From: a virus
Length of the DNA: 64,000 nucleotides
IMG/VR virus record: IMGVR_UViG_3300028920_000059
Location: 1-64,000 of that record
Direction: 5' to 3' (one strand)
The position numbers and the translations under genes are program-made. How positions within the stretch are numbered: position 1 is the first letter of the stretch; each line of letters begins with the position of its first letter. The notes beneath the pieces were generated by a model that was not told the origin of the DNA, searched no databases, and worked only from the letters and a program-made list of their open reading frames with translations. This document shows, piece by piece, positions 8,493-17,270 of this stretch.

Positions 8493-9329
8493 ATGGCTGA
8501 AAAAGCATATATCGACCACATAGAAGTTCTGGAAGCCTCCGAGCGCCATGGTGCACTTCGGCGGTTGGTACGGGCATGCTATGTGAACGGGATTGATACA
8601 ACCACTTGGGAGCTTCTCACTCAAGGTTTGGATAATGCTGAGGTACCTCAGTATGGAAGCTATCTCACCGACGCGGCGGTCAACGCTTCGGACCTCATGC
8701 TGGTGGAACGCAATCCCCGCATTCAAGACAAGAACTCCGTCATGGTGGAGTTGGTCTACGAAAACTTCATGGACCTGCCCGAGAATCTGGACAATCCCCG
8801 TGGCGGGTACATCGGTGGCGAGGTGCGTTGCAACCTGCAGCAGAAAACTTCCAACCTGGACATCAATGGCGACCAAATCACGGTCTCCCATCACTACCCT
8901 GAGGATGATCCGCAGTACCCAGACGAAACCAAAACCCAGGGTGGTGAGATCCAATACTTCGAACCGCAGCGGGCCATCCACATCCGTGGCATCAAGCAAA
9001 CCCAGACCCCGTGGCTCCTCGCTAATGCCATTATCGGTCGAGTCAATAATGCCACCTGGAGCGGCGAGGCGGCCCGGACTTGGTTGTGTACTGGGGTGCG
9101 CTGGAAGCTGGCATGGTTGGGACCGGGGGCCACTGGACTCCATAGGTATTTCCTCGACTTTGAATTTCAGTACGACGCCGATACCTGGGACCCAACGGTG
9201 GTATTCATAGACGATCGCACAGGTAAGCCCCCGCCGGATCTCGTTGAAGGGACGGGATACAAGACCATCACCAAAATGCCTTCGTGCAACTTTGACTCCG
9301 TTATCGGTGCACAACTGCAGGGGGCGTGA
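8493..9329 (+). CDS. Minor tail / virion protein, 278 aa
   Basis: The first gene after the tape measure, where distal-tail or hub proteins usually lie. Recognisable features are a long beta-rich middle and a block ATWSGEAARTWLCTGVRWKL near residue 190 that I associate with uncharacterised virion proteins. There is no clear distal-tail fold motif. The stop shares an A with the ATG of the next gene. The function is inferred from position. Confidence 0.6.
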   Translation: MAEKAYIDHIEVLEASERHGALRRLVRACYVNGIDTTTWELLTQGLDNAEVPQYGSYLTDAAVNASDLMLVERNPRIQDKNSVMVELVYENFMDLPENLDNPRGGYIGGEVRCNLQQKTSNLDINGDQITVSHHYPEDDPQYPDETKTQGGEIQYFEPQRAIHIRGIKQTQTPWLLANAIIGRVNNATWSGEAARTWLCTGVRWKLAWLGPGATGLHRYFLDFEFQYDADTWDPTVVFIDDRTGKPPPDLVEGTGYKTITKMPSCNFDSVIGAQLQGA

Positions 9330-9871
9330 TGGCTGAAGACTGGACCGCTACCAAGCAAGCCAACGGCCATTGGCTGTTCACGTGGGACATGGAAAGTTAC
9401 GCGGACAGTAACATCGCTTATGATATTTGGCTGGATGGTGAACTGGTAGATACGGTGATCGGCGTAGATGAGTGGGAGTGCATGCTGGATGGTTACGATG
9501 CCGCCCCACCGCCCGTTGAAATTCTGGAGGATGAAAGCGGGGTGTTCGCCGAAAACGAATTGTATCCTCCCTATGCCATTCTCCAATGGCGGGGCACCAC
9601 TGATGCCTCTGGCTATCAAGTGCAGCGGCTGGTCGGGGCGACTTGGCAGACCCGTGATACCATTACCGAACGGGCCAAGGGCTGGTATTACCACAAGACC
9701 CAAGCTATGGATGATGATACTCAGGAAACCTTCCGCGTGCGGGCCTTGGATGAGCGTGGCAACGCCGGCAGCCCCCTCTCCTTCATTTTCACCTTGGCGA
9801 GGAACCCCGCCCCACCTGACGTGACGCTGTCTGTGGATTCTGTAGGTGACGTGCAAGTGGAGGAAGCCTAA
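9329..9871 (+). CDS. Virion protein with fibronectin-III-like repeats, 180 aa
   Basis: ATG 9329 shares a base with the previous stop; a GTG three bases upstream is an alternative. Two stretches look like fibronectin type III folds: residues about 5-60 (WLFTWDMESYADSNIAYDIW) and about 75-165 (ILQWRGTTDASGYQVQRL to ETFRVRALDERGNAG). Such domains are common in phage tail and fibre proteins and often bind carbohydrate weakly. Followed directly by another virion gene (TAATG overlap). Confidence 0.6.
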   Translation: MAEDWTATKQANGHWLFTWDMESYADSNIAYDIWLDGELVDTVIGVDEWECMLDGYDAAPPPVEILEDESGVFAENELYPPYAILQWRGTTDASGYQVQRLVGATWQTRDTITERAKGWYYHKTQAMDDDTQETFRVRALDERGNAGSPLSFIFTLARNPAPPDVTLSVDSVGDVQVEEA

Positions 9872-10644
9872 TGGCCGAAGCGGATACCGGTTTGGATGCC
9901 CTAGAGATTCTGTTGTCGGGGGGCAATACCAGCGACCCCGCCAGCAACACCGACCCGGCTGAGTCGCTCGGCGGGTTGGTAACGGATACGCTGGTTCGAG
10001 GCATGCGGATTTTCTACGACGTGCCGGTCCAGGGCCTCATCATTGAGGACGCCACTCCAGAGAATGGAGAAGGCCAAGCCACCCTCACCATCAATGGGAA
10101 CAACGTCACATATACTCCACCTAACGGCGGCGCCGGGGCAGCTGTGGCTATCGCCGCGGGGGAACGCAAGCTCGTCCAAGGCCCGAACCCGCGCAAAGCC
10201 GTTCGTATCCAACGGGTGAGCGGTTTGGAGTTCGTGGGCGTAGCTACCTTTACCCTGCAGGACGCTCTTCAGGGTGTGTTGAGTATGGGTAACGTGACTA
10301 GCGCCGACCGGGTAGCTGGTGAAGTGTACTACCGAGCCATTTTCCTCCACGCCTCCTCCGCTGTCACTAGCGTCAAATGCTGGGTGACTACCGATGGCCA
10401 AGCCGCTTGGGCATTGGCTAAGGAGGAACCGGATTCGGTGGACACCATCCAGACCATCGCCGACGAAGAAACGGCCCCCAGTGGATTGAGTTGGGTCAAC
10501 GCCGCAAGTGAGGCCACGGCTTTGGATGTTGGCAATCTGGGGAGCGATGAACTCATGGGCGTTTGGATTCGTCGCACCTTCCCCGCCGCAGGAACCGTCG
10601 CCCAGAAGGAGCAAGTCAACTTCCACCTGAAGTTCGACGCATAG
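9871..10644 (+). CDS. Virion structural protein, 257 aa
   Basis: Alanine-, glycine- and threonine-rich, beta-structured protein with no cysteine-rich, membrane or catalytic motif. Residues 55-130 read as an Ig- or carbohydrate-binding-like beta domain, followed by a longer beta domain with VSGLEFVGVATFTLQDAL. Its place between the Fn3-like protein and the adhesin-like protein suggests a baseplate or fibre component. No specific family is recognised. Confidence 0.5.
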   Translation: MAEADTGLDALEILLSGGNTSDPASNTDPAESLGGLVTDTLVRGMRIFYDVPVQGLIIEDATPENGEGQATLTINGNNVTYTPPNGGAGAAVAIAAGERKLVQGPNPRKAVRIQRVSGLEFVGVATFTLQDALQGVLSMGNVTSADRVAGEVYYRAIFLHASSAVTSVKCWVTTDGQAAWALAKEEPDSVDTIQTIADEETAPSGLSWVNAASEATALDVGNLGSDELMGVWIRRTFPAAGTVAQKEQVNFHLKFDA

Positions 10645-10648
10645 TACC

Positions 10649-11842
10649 ATGGCCGTCAATCAACCACATCGACCGATGAAGCCCCTCTTCCGCAAGGGGG
10701 ATGTGCTGACTGCAGATGCTATCAACCAAATCATTGATGGTCGCTTACGCCAGATTCTTGGCGGCAAAGGAATCAAGGTAGCCTCCTTCGGTGATCGGGT
10801 GGTAGTTTCATTGACCGAAGAACTGTCGAAACGATATTTGCCTCAAGCGAATGAAGTTATTACCGACACCACCGAATTCGATGGAAACCTTTCAGCAGAC
10901 GACGACACGGTGCAAAAGGCATTGGAGACATTAGATGAATTGGTGGTCGATAGCGCCTCCGCTGGCGAGGATGAGGTGATTGTTGAAATCAGTGAGGGCG
11001 TTTCCGCAGGTATGGCCATCGGTGATATGGTTGTGGCTCGGTTGGATACGGGGGATTGGATAACCGCTACCCTCGCTACGACCAAAGTGGCATATCGCAA
11101 GGGTGTTTGCATCAACAAGCTGGATGATACTACGGCAGAAATACTCACCGCCGGCAGGTACACGTTCGCCACAAGCCAGGGTCTCTCGGCTTCTACTGTG
11201 TATGGAATCGACAGTAACAATGACGGTCAAGCGGGTTTGTATTTTTCACTGGGTGGCGGGGTAGACCCCACCTTCATCCCGTTCTTTGTGGTAGACGGGA
11301 CCGACACGCTTACCATCAGCATGGTGACCCACATCCCCGAGCAGATGGATGAGGAATTGGATGGGGATAAGTTGTATGATAGCGACTTTGGTTTGATCGA
11401 ATTGAAATTGAATCAAATCGGGGACACCATTATTTTCTTCAACATCTCCAGCACATATGATGATGGGACCTACAGTGATCTCAGCGATGGAGCTTGGGGA
11501 TTTTTCTACGTGACGAATTTCAATCAGGATAACGAAACGGCAGATTTGTATTTCTTCGGAATGGTGGCGGAAGAAAACGGCAGTGAAGCAGGACACCCAG
11601 ACCATCTCCACAGCCACTACCGAACTTCATTTCAAGTTATCCAAGACGGTCAAGCTGGAGTGGCTACTAAGGATTCGTTGACGGATAGTTACACTACAAT
11701 CAGCCACCCTTCCGTTCGAGGATTGACCATTCAGGCACAGGTTGCCACCAGCACGTACCAACCATCCATTTTCTTCACATTTACCACTGACGAAGACATC
11801 GGAGTATGTTACGTCCAGTTGGTGAGAATGACGGATATGTAA
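10649..11842 (+). CDS. Putative tail fibre / adhesin, 397 aa
   Basis: The N-terminal 60 residues (FRKGDVLTADAINQIIDG) resemble the attachment start of tail appendage proteins. They are followed by TEFDGNLSADDDTVQKALETLDEL, a motif common in phage fibres, then beta-rich domains and a C-terminal domain with a histidine-rich turn (HPDHLHSHY) around residue 315. The probable job is receptor binding. It lies directly before the Fn3-like protein and the glycan cassette, so it is a prime candidate substrate for glycosylation. Confidence 0.6.
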   Translation: MAVNQPHRPMKPLFRKGDVLTADAINQIIDGRLRQILGGKGIKVASFGDRVVVSLTEELSKRYLPQANEVITDTTEFDGNLSADDDTVQKALETLDELVVDSASAGEDEVIVEISEGVSAGMAIGDMVVARLDTGDWITATLATTKVAYRKGVCINKLDDTTAEILTAGRYTFATSQGLSASTVYGIDSNNDGQAGLYFSLGGGVDPTFIPFFVVDGTDTLTISMVTHIPEQMDEELDGDKLYDSDFGLIELKLNQIGDTIIFFNISSTYDDGTYSDLSDGAWGFFYVTNFNQDNETADLYFFGMVAEENGSEAGHPDHLHSHYRTSFQVIQDGQAGVATKDSLTDSYTTISHPSVRGLTIQAQVATSTYQPSIFFTFTTDEDIGVCYVQLVRMTDM

Positions 11843-11843
11843 A

Positions 11844-12500
11844 ATGGCTACCTATTACAAAACCTATCGCCAAGACTACCGTGTAGCCGACGATAGCCTC
11901 GCCAAATACGAACTGTATGCCGGCGAGGATGAAATGCCGGACTTCGACCACTCCCTTCAACCAGTCGCCACCAGCGCCACCCTCCCCTTCGACTGGACAC
12001 CCGATCTCCCTGATTCCGGTTCCACTACTCAGCTCTACCTTGTAGTGCGTCGTCGCAATAAGTACGATATGCTGTCGCACAACCGATATCCGACCATCAT
12101 TGAAATTGATGAGCTCGGAGACGAGGTATTGGGGCCGCTTACCAATCCTGAAATTGAAAACATAGCAGATGGAGCTACCGGGGCCATCATCGTCCATGCC
12201 CGTTATCCTTGGGGAATAGATCGGGATCCGGCAGACCAATGGGAAATCTACGTCAAGCAAGGAGTGGACCCGGACCCCGATGTGGATAATCCCACGGCCG
12301 TTGAAGCGTTCGGGCGGTTTGGAATCGACTACCGACTCCATAAGACCATCAGCGGCCTGACTCCTGGAGCCACCTACCATGTTCTCGTCGCCGTTATTCG
12401 GTCGGACGATTCCGACGGCGGTCGTGGGGAATCTGCGGTCTCCCAACACACTACCGCCGAGGCAGTGGACCTCGACCCAGATGATGCGGAGATTCTGTAA
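11844..12500 (+). CDS. Fn3-like virion protein, 218 aa
   Basis: Beta-rich protein with two domains of fibronectin type III character: an N-terminal one (residues about 15-95, with TTQLYLVVRRRNKYD) and a C-terminal one (about 105-205, with ISGLTPGATYHVLVAVIRS, the typical end of an Fn3 fold). Probably a tail tip or fibre component. It is the last clear virion gene before the glycosyltransferases, and its final base overlaps the ATG of the next gene (TAATG). Confidence 0.55.
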   Translation: MATYYKTYRQDYRVADDSLAKYELYAGEDEMPDFDHSLQPVATSATLPFDWTPDLPDSGSTTQLYLVVRRRNKYDMLSHNRYPTIIEIDELGDEVLGPLTNPEIENIADGATGAIIVHARYPWGIDRDPADQWEIYVKQGVDPDPDVDNPTAVEAFGRFGIDYRLHKTISGLTPGATYHVLVAVIRSDDSDGGRGESAVSQHTTAEAVDLDPDDAEIL

Positions 12501-13171
12501 TGGTGGAAATTCTCAAAGAAGCAAAGCACGACTCCGGCCACTCCGCCCGGCCGTTGGTCATTGCTTACTTCACCGTGGATACCCCCTACGAACACGAAGC
12601 GGAAACGCTCAAGGCCAGCTTGGAGAGCGTCGGATATAGCTACCATGTTTGTGGCATCCCGAACTTTGGGTCCTGGCAACGTAACACCCAGGCGAAGGCC
12701 TATTTCGTACAGCAGATGCTCCAGACCTATCCCGGCCGCCCGCTTCTTTACCTGGACGTTGACGCCATCATGGTGAAGGCACCGGAACTCTTAGATAACC
12801 TGGATGCCGACATCGCTGCAGCCCACTTCGCCAAGAAGCCCCGCGGACGCCCTATGGGTGAACTGCTGAGTGGGACGGTTTACTTTGGTAATACCGTGCA
12901 ATGCAATCGGGTCGTCCAGAAGTGGATCAACATCAACGAGCAATATCCCGAGACTCTTCCCAACGGACGGGCCGCTTGGGACCAGCGTACATTGGAGATT
13001 GCTATCAAGCGAATCTCTAGCGTCAAGTTCGTTGAGCTCCCCACCGAGTACACCTTCATCGTAGAACTTACCCAGCGCCATCATCCCAACCTGCAGCCCG
13101 TCATCCTCCACACCCGCGGCGCCAAGCGGTTTAAGCGTTTGGTCAACGGACAGAAGGGCTACGAAAAATGA
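12500..13171 (+). CDS. Glycosyltransferase, GT-A type, 223 aa
   Basis: A predicted nucleotide-sugar glycosyltransferase. The start PLVIAYFTVDTPYEHEAETL has the look of a Rossmann-like GT-A core, and LLYLDVDAIMV near residue 80 carries the metal-binding D-x-D motif. FGSWQRNTQAKAYFVQQML precedes it, as in families where a helix closes the sugar-nucleotide pocket. A conserved SGTVYFGNT loop and a C-terminal LHTRGAKRFK follow. Donor and acceptor are unknown. First gene of the glycan cassette, with ATGA coupling to the next gene. Confidence 0.65.
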   Translation: MVEILKEAKHDSGHSARPLVIAYFTVDTPYEHEAETLKASLESVGYSYHVCGIPNFGSWQRNTQAKAYFVQQMLQTYPGRPLLYLDVDAIMVKAPELLDNLDADIAAAHFAKKPRGRPMGELLSGTVYFGNTVQCNRVVQKWININEQYPETLPNGRAAWDQRTLEIAIKRISSVKFVELPTEYTFIVELTQRHHPNLQPVILHTRGAKRFKRLVNGQKGYEK

Positions 13172-13824
13172 GCTTGGACATTTGGGCGGTATGGCCAACC
13201 GTACACCCCGAGCTCAGTCGGGCCATGATAGCCTTGTGGCACAGCAAGGGCTACAAAGTCGCTTGCCTAGTCAACCCTCCTATAGTCAATGATGATATTC
13301 CCGAGGCCGATATGGTGATTGCCCAACACAAGTGGATGGGCTTTCCGATTGCCGCTAATATCCTGTGCTGCGAAACGCCTGGGGACATCGTCGTCGTTGT
13401 GGGGGACGACGTATATCCCGACCAATCCAAGGACGCCCAAGAAATTGGAGAAATCTTCGTGGAGCGGTTCCCCGATTTGTTCGGAGTCATGCAACCAACC
13501 GGGGATAAATATGGTTGTTGGGACAAGTGTGCTGTGTCCCCGTGGATTGGTCGCAAGTTCATCTTGGAGGCATACGACGGCGCCGGTCCCTACTGGCCGG
13601 AATACTACCATTACTTCAGCGACGAGGAACTCCAGGCGTATGCCACAAGCCAAGATGCCTTCCTACAGCGGGAGGATATCACCCAGTTCCATGACCACTG
13701 GCAGCGTCACGAAAAAAAGAAACGTCCCAAACACCTTCGAAAAGCGAAAAGGGAGTGGAGCCAAGACCGTTGGACATTCAAGTGCCGATCCAAGCGGGGG
13801 TTCCCATGTCAATCGAAGGTTTGA
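13168..13824 (+). CDS. Glycosyltransferase-like protein, 218 aa
   Basis: Begins LDIWAVWPTVHPELSRAMI, followed by a short hydrophobic strand and GDIVVVVGDDVYPDQSK, which places an acidic pair where GT-A enzymes bind the metal and nucleotide sugar. A tryptophan/tyrosine-rich segment (GPYWPEYYHYFSDEELQ) may form the acceptor side. The C-terminus is strongly basic. The class is an inference from the motif and from its position between clear glycosyltransferase and SPASM genes. Confidence 0.5.
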   Translation: MSLDIWAVWPTVHPELSRAMIALWHSKGYKVACLVNPPIVNDDIPEADMVIAQHKWMGFPIAANILCCETPGDIVVVVGDDVYPDQSKDAQEIGEIFVERFPDLFGVMQPTGDKYGCWDKCAVSPWIGRKFILEAYDGAGPYWPEYYHYFSDEELQAYATSQDAFLQREDITQFHDHWQRHEKKKRPKHLRKAKREWSQDRWTFKCRSKRGFPCQSKV

Positions 13825-14732
13825 ATTTATCCCTGTCTGCTCTGTGCCCGGCGTCGTGTGTATTCTGCCCGACCGAACGGGGAACTCGGGATGCTTGTTT
13901 CATGGAACCCTCCTTAGTTGTGAAGTTGGTAGAGGAGGCCAGTTCCCCAGACTTCCCGTGGAAGGTAAAGCAAGTGCAGACTGGGGAGAATGGTGAGGCC
14001 TCCTGTTCCCCATTCCTCTTGGATAACCTCCGCACCATTCGCAAGTACCTACCCAGGGCTAAAGTAAACCTTACCTCCAACTTGTATTCCCTGACTCAAC
14101 GCCAAGCCGAATCTATTATGAGAGAACGGCTGTTGGATAGCCTGCAGCTCAATATCGATGGCCACAATGCGGAGACATACGAGGCCCAGAAAGGGATAAG
14201 CTACAAACGGGTCATGGGGAATCTCCGGATGCTCCTGCACGAAAGGAAGACCCACCATCCGTCCTTCTCTGTGGGCATCAACGTACTAACCCTCCATGAT
14301 TACTGCGTCCGAGCCAAGAAACGCTTTGGCCAAACCCCTATGAACGCCCCTGAGGAAATTCCATTCTCTTCCCATGAGTTGGTTGAGAAAAGTCTGCGAA
14401 AGCAAAAGTGGATGACGGATGATATACACATCCGAAAGTCCCCTTCGTTTTTCTGGGCGGAACGTGGGATGGATGTGGACGCCGTCAACGACTGTTGTCC
14501 GCAGCTGCCCCGCATATTGAAGGAGGCATTCATCAGTCCTTCGGGGCTTTGGTATCCTTGTTGCTTGGATTCAAATCAGGACCAAGCCTATGGCAGCGTC
14601 AAGGAAAACACGCTCCAGGAAATACACGACTCCGAAGCCCGGCAGAAATTCATCCAGCGGTTACAGGCTGGGGAATTTGAGGAAATTGGGTACCCATGCA
14701 ACCGATCGGCTTTTTGTAAGGGGATGAAATGA
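13806..14732 (+). CDS. Radical SAM / SPASM domain protein, 308 aa
   Basis: CPASCVFC near residue 13 is the CxxxCxxC motif that binds the radical-SAM [4Fe-4S] cluster. VQTGENGEAS further on fits the SAM-binding beta strand region. The C-terminus has a cysteine set typical of SPASM auxiliary clusters: DCCPQLP, YPCCLDSNQ, then GYPCNRSAFCKG. SPASM enzymes mostly modify peptides or sugars, including sugar epimerisation and dehydrogenation. ATG 13806 begins just before the conserved start; the frame is open from 13755. It overlaps both neighbours. Confidence 0.8.
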   Translation: MSIEGLNLSLSALCPASCVFCPTERGTRDACFMEPSLVVKLVEEASSPDFPWKVKQVQTGENGEASCSPFLLDNLRTIRKYLPRAKVNLTSNLYSLTQRQAESIMRERLLDSLQLNIDGHNAETYEAQKGISYKRVMGNLRMLLHERKTHHPSFSVGINVLTLHDYCVRAKKRFGQTPMNAPEEIPFSSHELVEKSLRKQKWMTDDIHIRKSPSFFWAERGMDVDAVNDCCPQLPRILKEAFISPSGLWYPCCLDSNQDQAYGSVKENTLQEIHDSEARQKFIQRLQAGEFEEIGYPCNRSAFCKGMK

Positions 14733-15415
14733 CACTGGACACACCTGAGCAAATCGAACAGACCTGGGGTGGTCACCAGCCGGTACTCAAGGCTGTGCTG
14801 GAAGTGATCCGTCCGCGATCGGCCGTGGAGTGTGGCTGCGGAATGTTTTCTACACCCTACCTGCAGACCGTCCCCGCTCTCCATACGATAGAGCACGACC
14901 CACGCTGGGCCGCAAAATTTTGCCGGCTATACTCCCCTCCCCCGCACCACCAATGGACCATTCATCTTTTCAACGCCAAGAACTCCACTTGCATCAGGGA
15001 ACTCCCTCCCGGCGAGTACCAGACCATTTGCAAGTGGTATACCTCACTTGCTGCCAGACAGCCCCCGTTCGATTTCCTGTTCGTGGATACACTCTTGTCA
15101 TGTCGTGTCCCAGCCGCGGAGACGTTGGGTTGCAAGGCCCAATTGATTTTGATTCATGATCTGGAGCCACCGGGACCGGAGGTGTACGAATGGCCCCGCC
15201 TTCGTACCTTCCTCAAAGACTGGTGCCACTACATCCATCGCCCGATGGGACGCGTAAACAAGGTCCACCAAATCCCCTGGACGGGTCTGTATTCGCGCGA
15301 GCCGTTGAACTTGGATGCGCTCAACGATGTAGTGCGTCGGGAGTCGAAAGAATTATGGGGTTTGGACGTGGGCCTGGGGATGCTCCCTCAAGGGGAGGAT
15401 GGGTTGGATGGCTGA
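14729..15415 (+). CDS. Class I methyltransferase-like protein, 228 aa
   Basis: Motif I-like AVECGCGMFSTPYL near residue 35 and an acidic residue at the next strand end (LHTIEHDPRW) fit a SAM-binding Rossmann fold. FDFLFVDTL (near 115) is the usual motif IV position, and LILIHDLEPPG follows. The end of the protein is basic and aromatic. The substrate is unknown; sugar or glycan O-methylation is suggested by context. ATGA overlap with the SPASM gene. Confidence 0.55.
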   Translation: MTLDTPEQIEQTWGGHQPVLKAVLEVIRPRSAVECGCGMFSTPYLQTVPALHTIEHDPRWAAKFCRLYSPPPHHQWTIHLFNAKNSTCIRELPPGEYQTICKWYTSLAARQPPFDFLFVDTLLSCRVPAAETLGCKAQLILIHDLEPPGPEVYEWPRLRTFLKDWCHYIHRPMGRVNKVHQIPWTGLYSREPLNLDALNDVVRRESKELWGLDVGLGMLPQGEDGLDG

Positions 15416-16061
15416 GGACGTTATAGGACAGGATTACATTCGTCGGTTTTTTGGGGACCGGCAGGATGGTTACGTGATTGATGTAGGGGCACATGCCGGC
15501 ATCAAATACGGGTCCATGTCCTGGGAGCTAGTCCAAAGGGGATGGGGCGGATTATTGGTGGAACCACTTCCCAATGCCTTCGGGGAGCTGACCAAGAACT
15601 ACCAACACAGCCCCTCGGTGACTTGCGTCCAAGCCGCTTGCTCAGACACGGAGGGGGAAGCGACACTGTATCCACACAAGGGGGTATCTACCCTCAACGC
15701 GGATTGGGCAAAAGCCTGCGAGCAATGGTGGAAGCACATCAAGTACAAGCCTTCCATTCGTGTGCGCAAAGTCCGTTTGGATTCACTTCTTCGTCAAGTC
15801 AACGCCCCTACACACATCGACTTTCTCCAAGTGGATACAGAGGGCCACGACTTCCAGGTATTGAAGGGAATGGATTGGGGACGCCAGCCAGACTTGGTGT
15901 GTGTGGAGACACTGGACGTTGTCCATCCCGAACGCAAGCTCCCCAATGGAGTATGGGGTCCGGATCCTGAAATGAATCAATTCTTACAATCCCTGGGGTA
16001 CGCCTTGGAGTTATTGACTCCTGGGGGAAATGGTTTCTACGTGAGGAGAAAAAATGATTGA
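15408..16061 (+). CDS. FkbM-family methyltransferase, 217 aa
   Basis: Carries the FkbM pattern: YVIDVGAHAGIKYGSMS (SAM-binding loop), LLVEPLPNAFGELTKNY, CSDTEGEATLY and the hallmark IDFLQVDTEGHDFQVLKGMD. FkbM enzymes O-methylate sugars and polyketides and are common in surface-glycan clusters. An ATG at 15399 is possible, but AGGGGAGG touches it; ATG 15408 has correct spacing, so it is chosen. It overlaps the previous gene by 8 bases and the next by 8. Confidence 0.85.
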   Translation: MAEDVIGQDYIRRFFGDRQDGYVIDVGAHAGIKYGSMSWELVQRGWGGLLVEPLPNAFGELTKNYQHSPSVTCVQAACSDTEGEATLYPHKGVSTLNADWAKACEQWWKHIKYKPSIRVRKVRLDSLLRQVNAPTHIDFLQVDTEGHDFQVLKGMDWGRQPDLVCVETLDVVHPERKLPNGVWGPDPEMNQFLQSLGYALELLTPGGNGFYVRRKND

Positions 16062-16806
16062 TCTCATCGCCGGTTACGCCAGAGGGTATAACCGGGACCA
16101 AATCCGTCCCTTCCTCAAATCCCTCCGCGCTAATGGGTACCGCGAACGCATTCTGTTGTTCGCCGACGGTAGTGCCGCCGCGGAGGCGCGGAAGTGGGAC
16201 GTGGATCTCCGTCCCGTTCCTCGTACCCATATGAAGGTCCATTCGGCGCGGTTCCTTCCCTTGGAGGAAGCCATAAAGGAAATCGATGCGCAAGGGGTGA
16301 TGGTGGCGGACACCCGGGATATTATCTTCCAGCGTGACCCTTCGGTGGTCCTTCCGGATGAAGGTTTGAATGCCTTTGAGGAGGACCGAAGCCAAACCAT
16401 TGGCAGCTGCCCATACAACTCCGAGTGGATTCGCCTTGCCTACGGGGAGGGTACTTTAGAGGAGTTGTCCCACCTCCCCATTTCCTGCGTAGGCACCACT
16501 TGCGGAGATGCTGCATCCATGCGTGGATATCTCTCCATCCTTCGCGGTGCCGTGGAGAAAATTCAACCGCGTACCCACAAGCCCCAAGACCAAGCGGTGC
16601 ACAACTACCTCGTTCACAAGATGCTCCCTGCCAAGGTATGGAACAATGAGGAGGGGGAGATATACACCGTTGGGTATATCAAACGAGGCTCCGTCAAGAT
16701 CAAGGACGGAAAAATCATCAACCTTGTCGGCGCCACGCCGACCGTCATCCACCAATGGGATCGCCATGCTAACCTGAAGCGACTGGTATTGGAGAAGTGG
16801 GCATGA
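16054..16806 (+). CDS. Glycosyltransferase (ADTRDxxFQ type), 250 aa
   Basis: GVMVADTRDIIFQRDPSV around residue 75 is the DxRD signature of a GT-A-like family found in surface polysaccharide loci. The start LIAGYARGYNRDQIRPFLKS and the later DQAVHNYLVHKM (D-Q-A-x-H near residue 185) complete the usual core, and a C-terminal VIHQWDRH supplies another conserved His. Predicted to transfer a sugar from a nucleotide donor; the acceptor is unknown. ATGA overlap with the ParB-like gene. Confidence 0.7.
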   Translation: MIDLIAGYARGYNRDQIRPFLKSLRANGYRERILLFADGSAAAEARKWDVDLRPVPRTHMKVHSARFLPLEEAIKEIDAQGVMVADTRDIIFQRDPSVVLPDEGLNAFEEDRSQTIGSCPYNSEWIRLAYGEGTLEELSHLPISCVGTTCGDAASMRGYLSILRGAVEKIQPRTHKPQDQAVHNYLVHKMLPAKVWNNEEGEIYTVGYIKRGSVKIKDGKIINLVGATPTVIHQWDRHANLKRLVLEKWA

Positions 16807-17267
16807 GCGACAAGTGGGAAATGGTCATGTACCGAGGCAAAGAGGTCCATACCGGCCACTGGCCCAGGCACGAACCGAAAATCGGTCGCATGGTGTCCTT
16901 GCTGAATCAATATGGTTGGTGCTTCCCTCCCGTACCGGTGGTTGACCTGAACACCCATTACCAAGCGTTGGATGGCTCCCACCGCATAGCCGCTAGCAAG
17001 AGGGTCGGACGTGAACCGGAGATAGTTTGCGTCGATGCACGCCTCCACCCCAAGCAACCCATCCCATCCAGCTGGAAGGAAATACTCAATGAACCCCTGG
17101 CACGTGGCAGGACCATTCGGGGCTACGGGCTGAGGGGACACATAAGGGAAAAGCATATTGGGGTTGTACTGGATAAGAAACGGGAGATGCTGCGGGAGGA
17201 GTACGTCCTGTTTTTGTTTGAGCTAATGCTTCACCTTACTAGAAAAATCAAAATCCTGGAGACTTGA
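16803..17267 (+). CDS. ParB-like domain protein, 154 aa
   Basis: Residues about 35-80 have the ParB/Srx-type core: FPPVPVVDLNTHYQALDGSH, then RIAASKRVG, where DGxHR is the nucleotide- or phosphate-binding signature. There is no DNA-binding helix-turn-helix after it, unlike partition ParB. Such stand-alone domains can be nucleotide-dependent kinases or switches and are sometimes seen in sugar clusters. Start ATG 16803 overlaps the previous stop (ATGA). Role in the cassette is unknown. Confidence 0.6.
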   Translation: MSDKWEMVMYRGKEVHTGHWPRHEPKIGRMVSLLNQYGWCFPPVPVVDLNTHYQALDGSHRIAASKRVGREPEIVCVDARLHPKQPIPSSWKEILNEPLARGRTIRGYGLRGHIREKHIGVVLDKKREMLREEYVLFLFELMLHLTRKIKILET

Positions 17268-17270
17268 ACA

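Noticed and set aside
6123-9314. A 1063-codon open frame on the - strand opposite the tape measure
   Set aside because: It lies wholly antisense to clear tail genes (chaperone T, tape measure, minor tail). Its translation has no recognisable motif and mirrors the third-position bias of the + strand genes. A shadow ORF.
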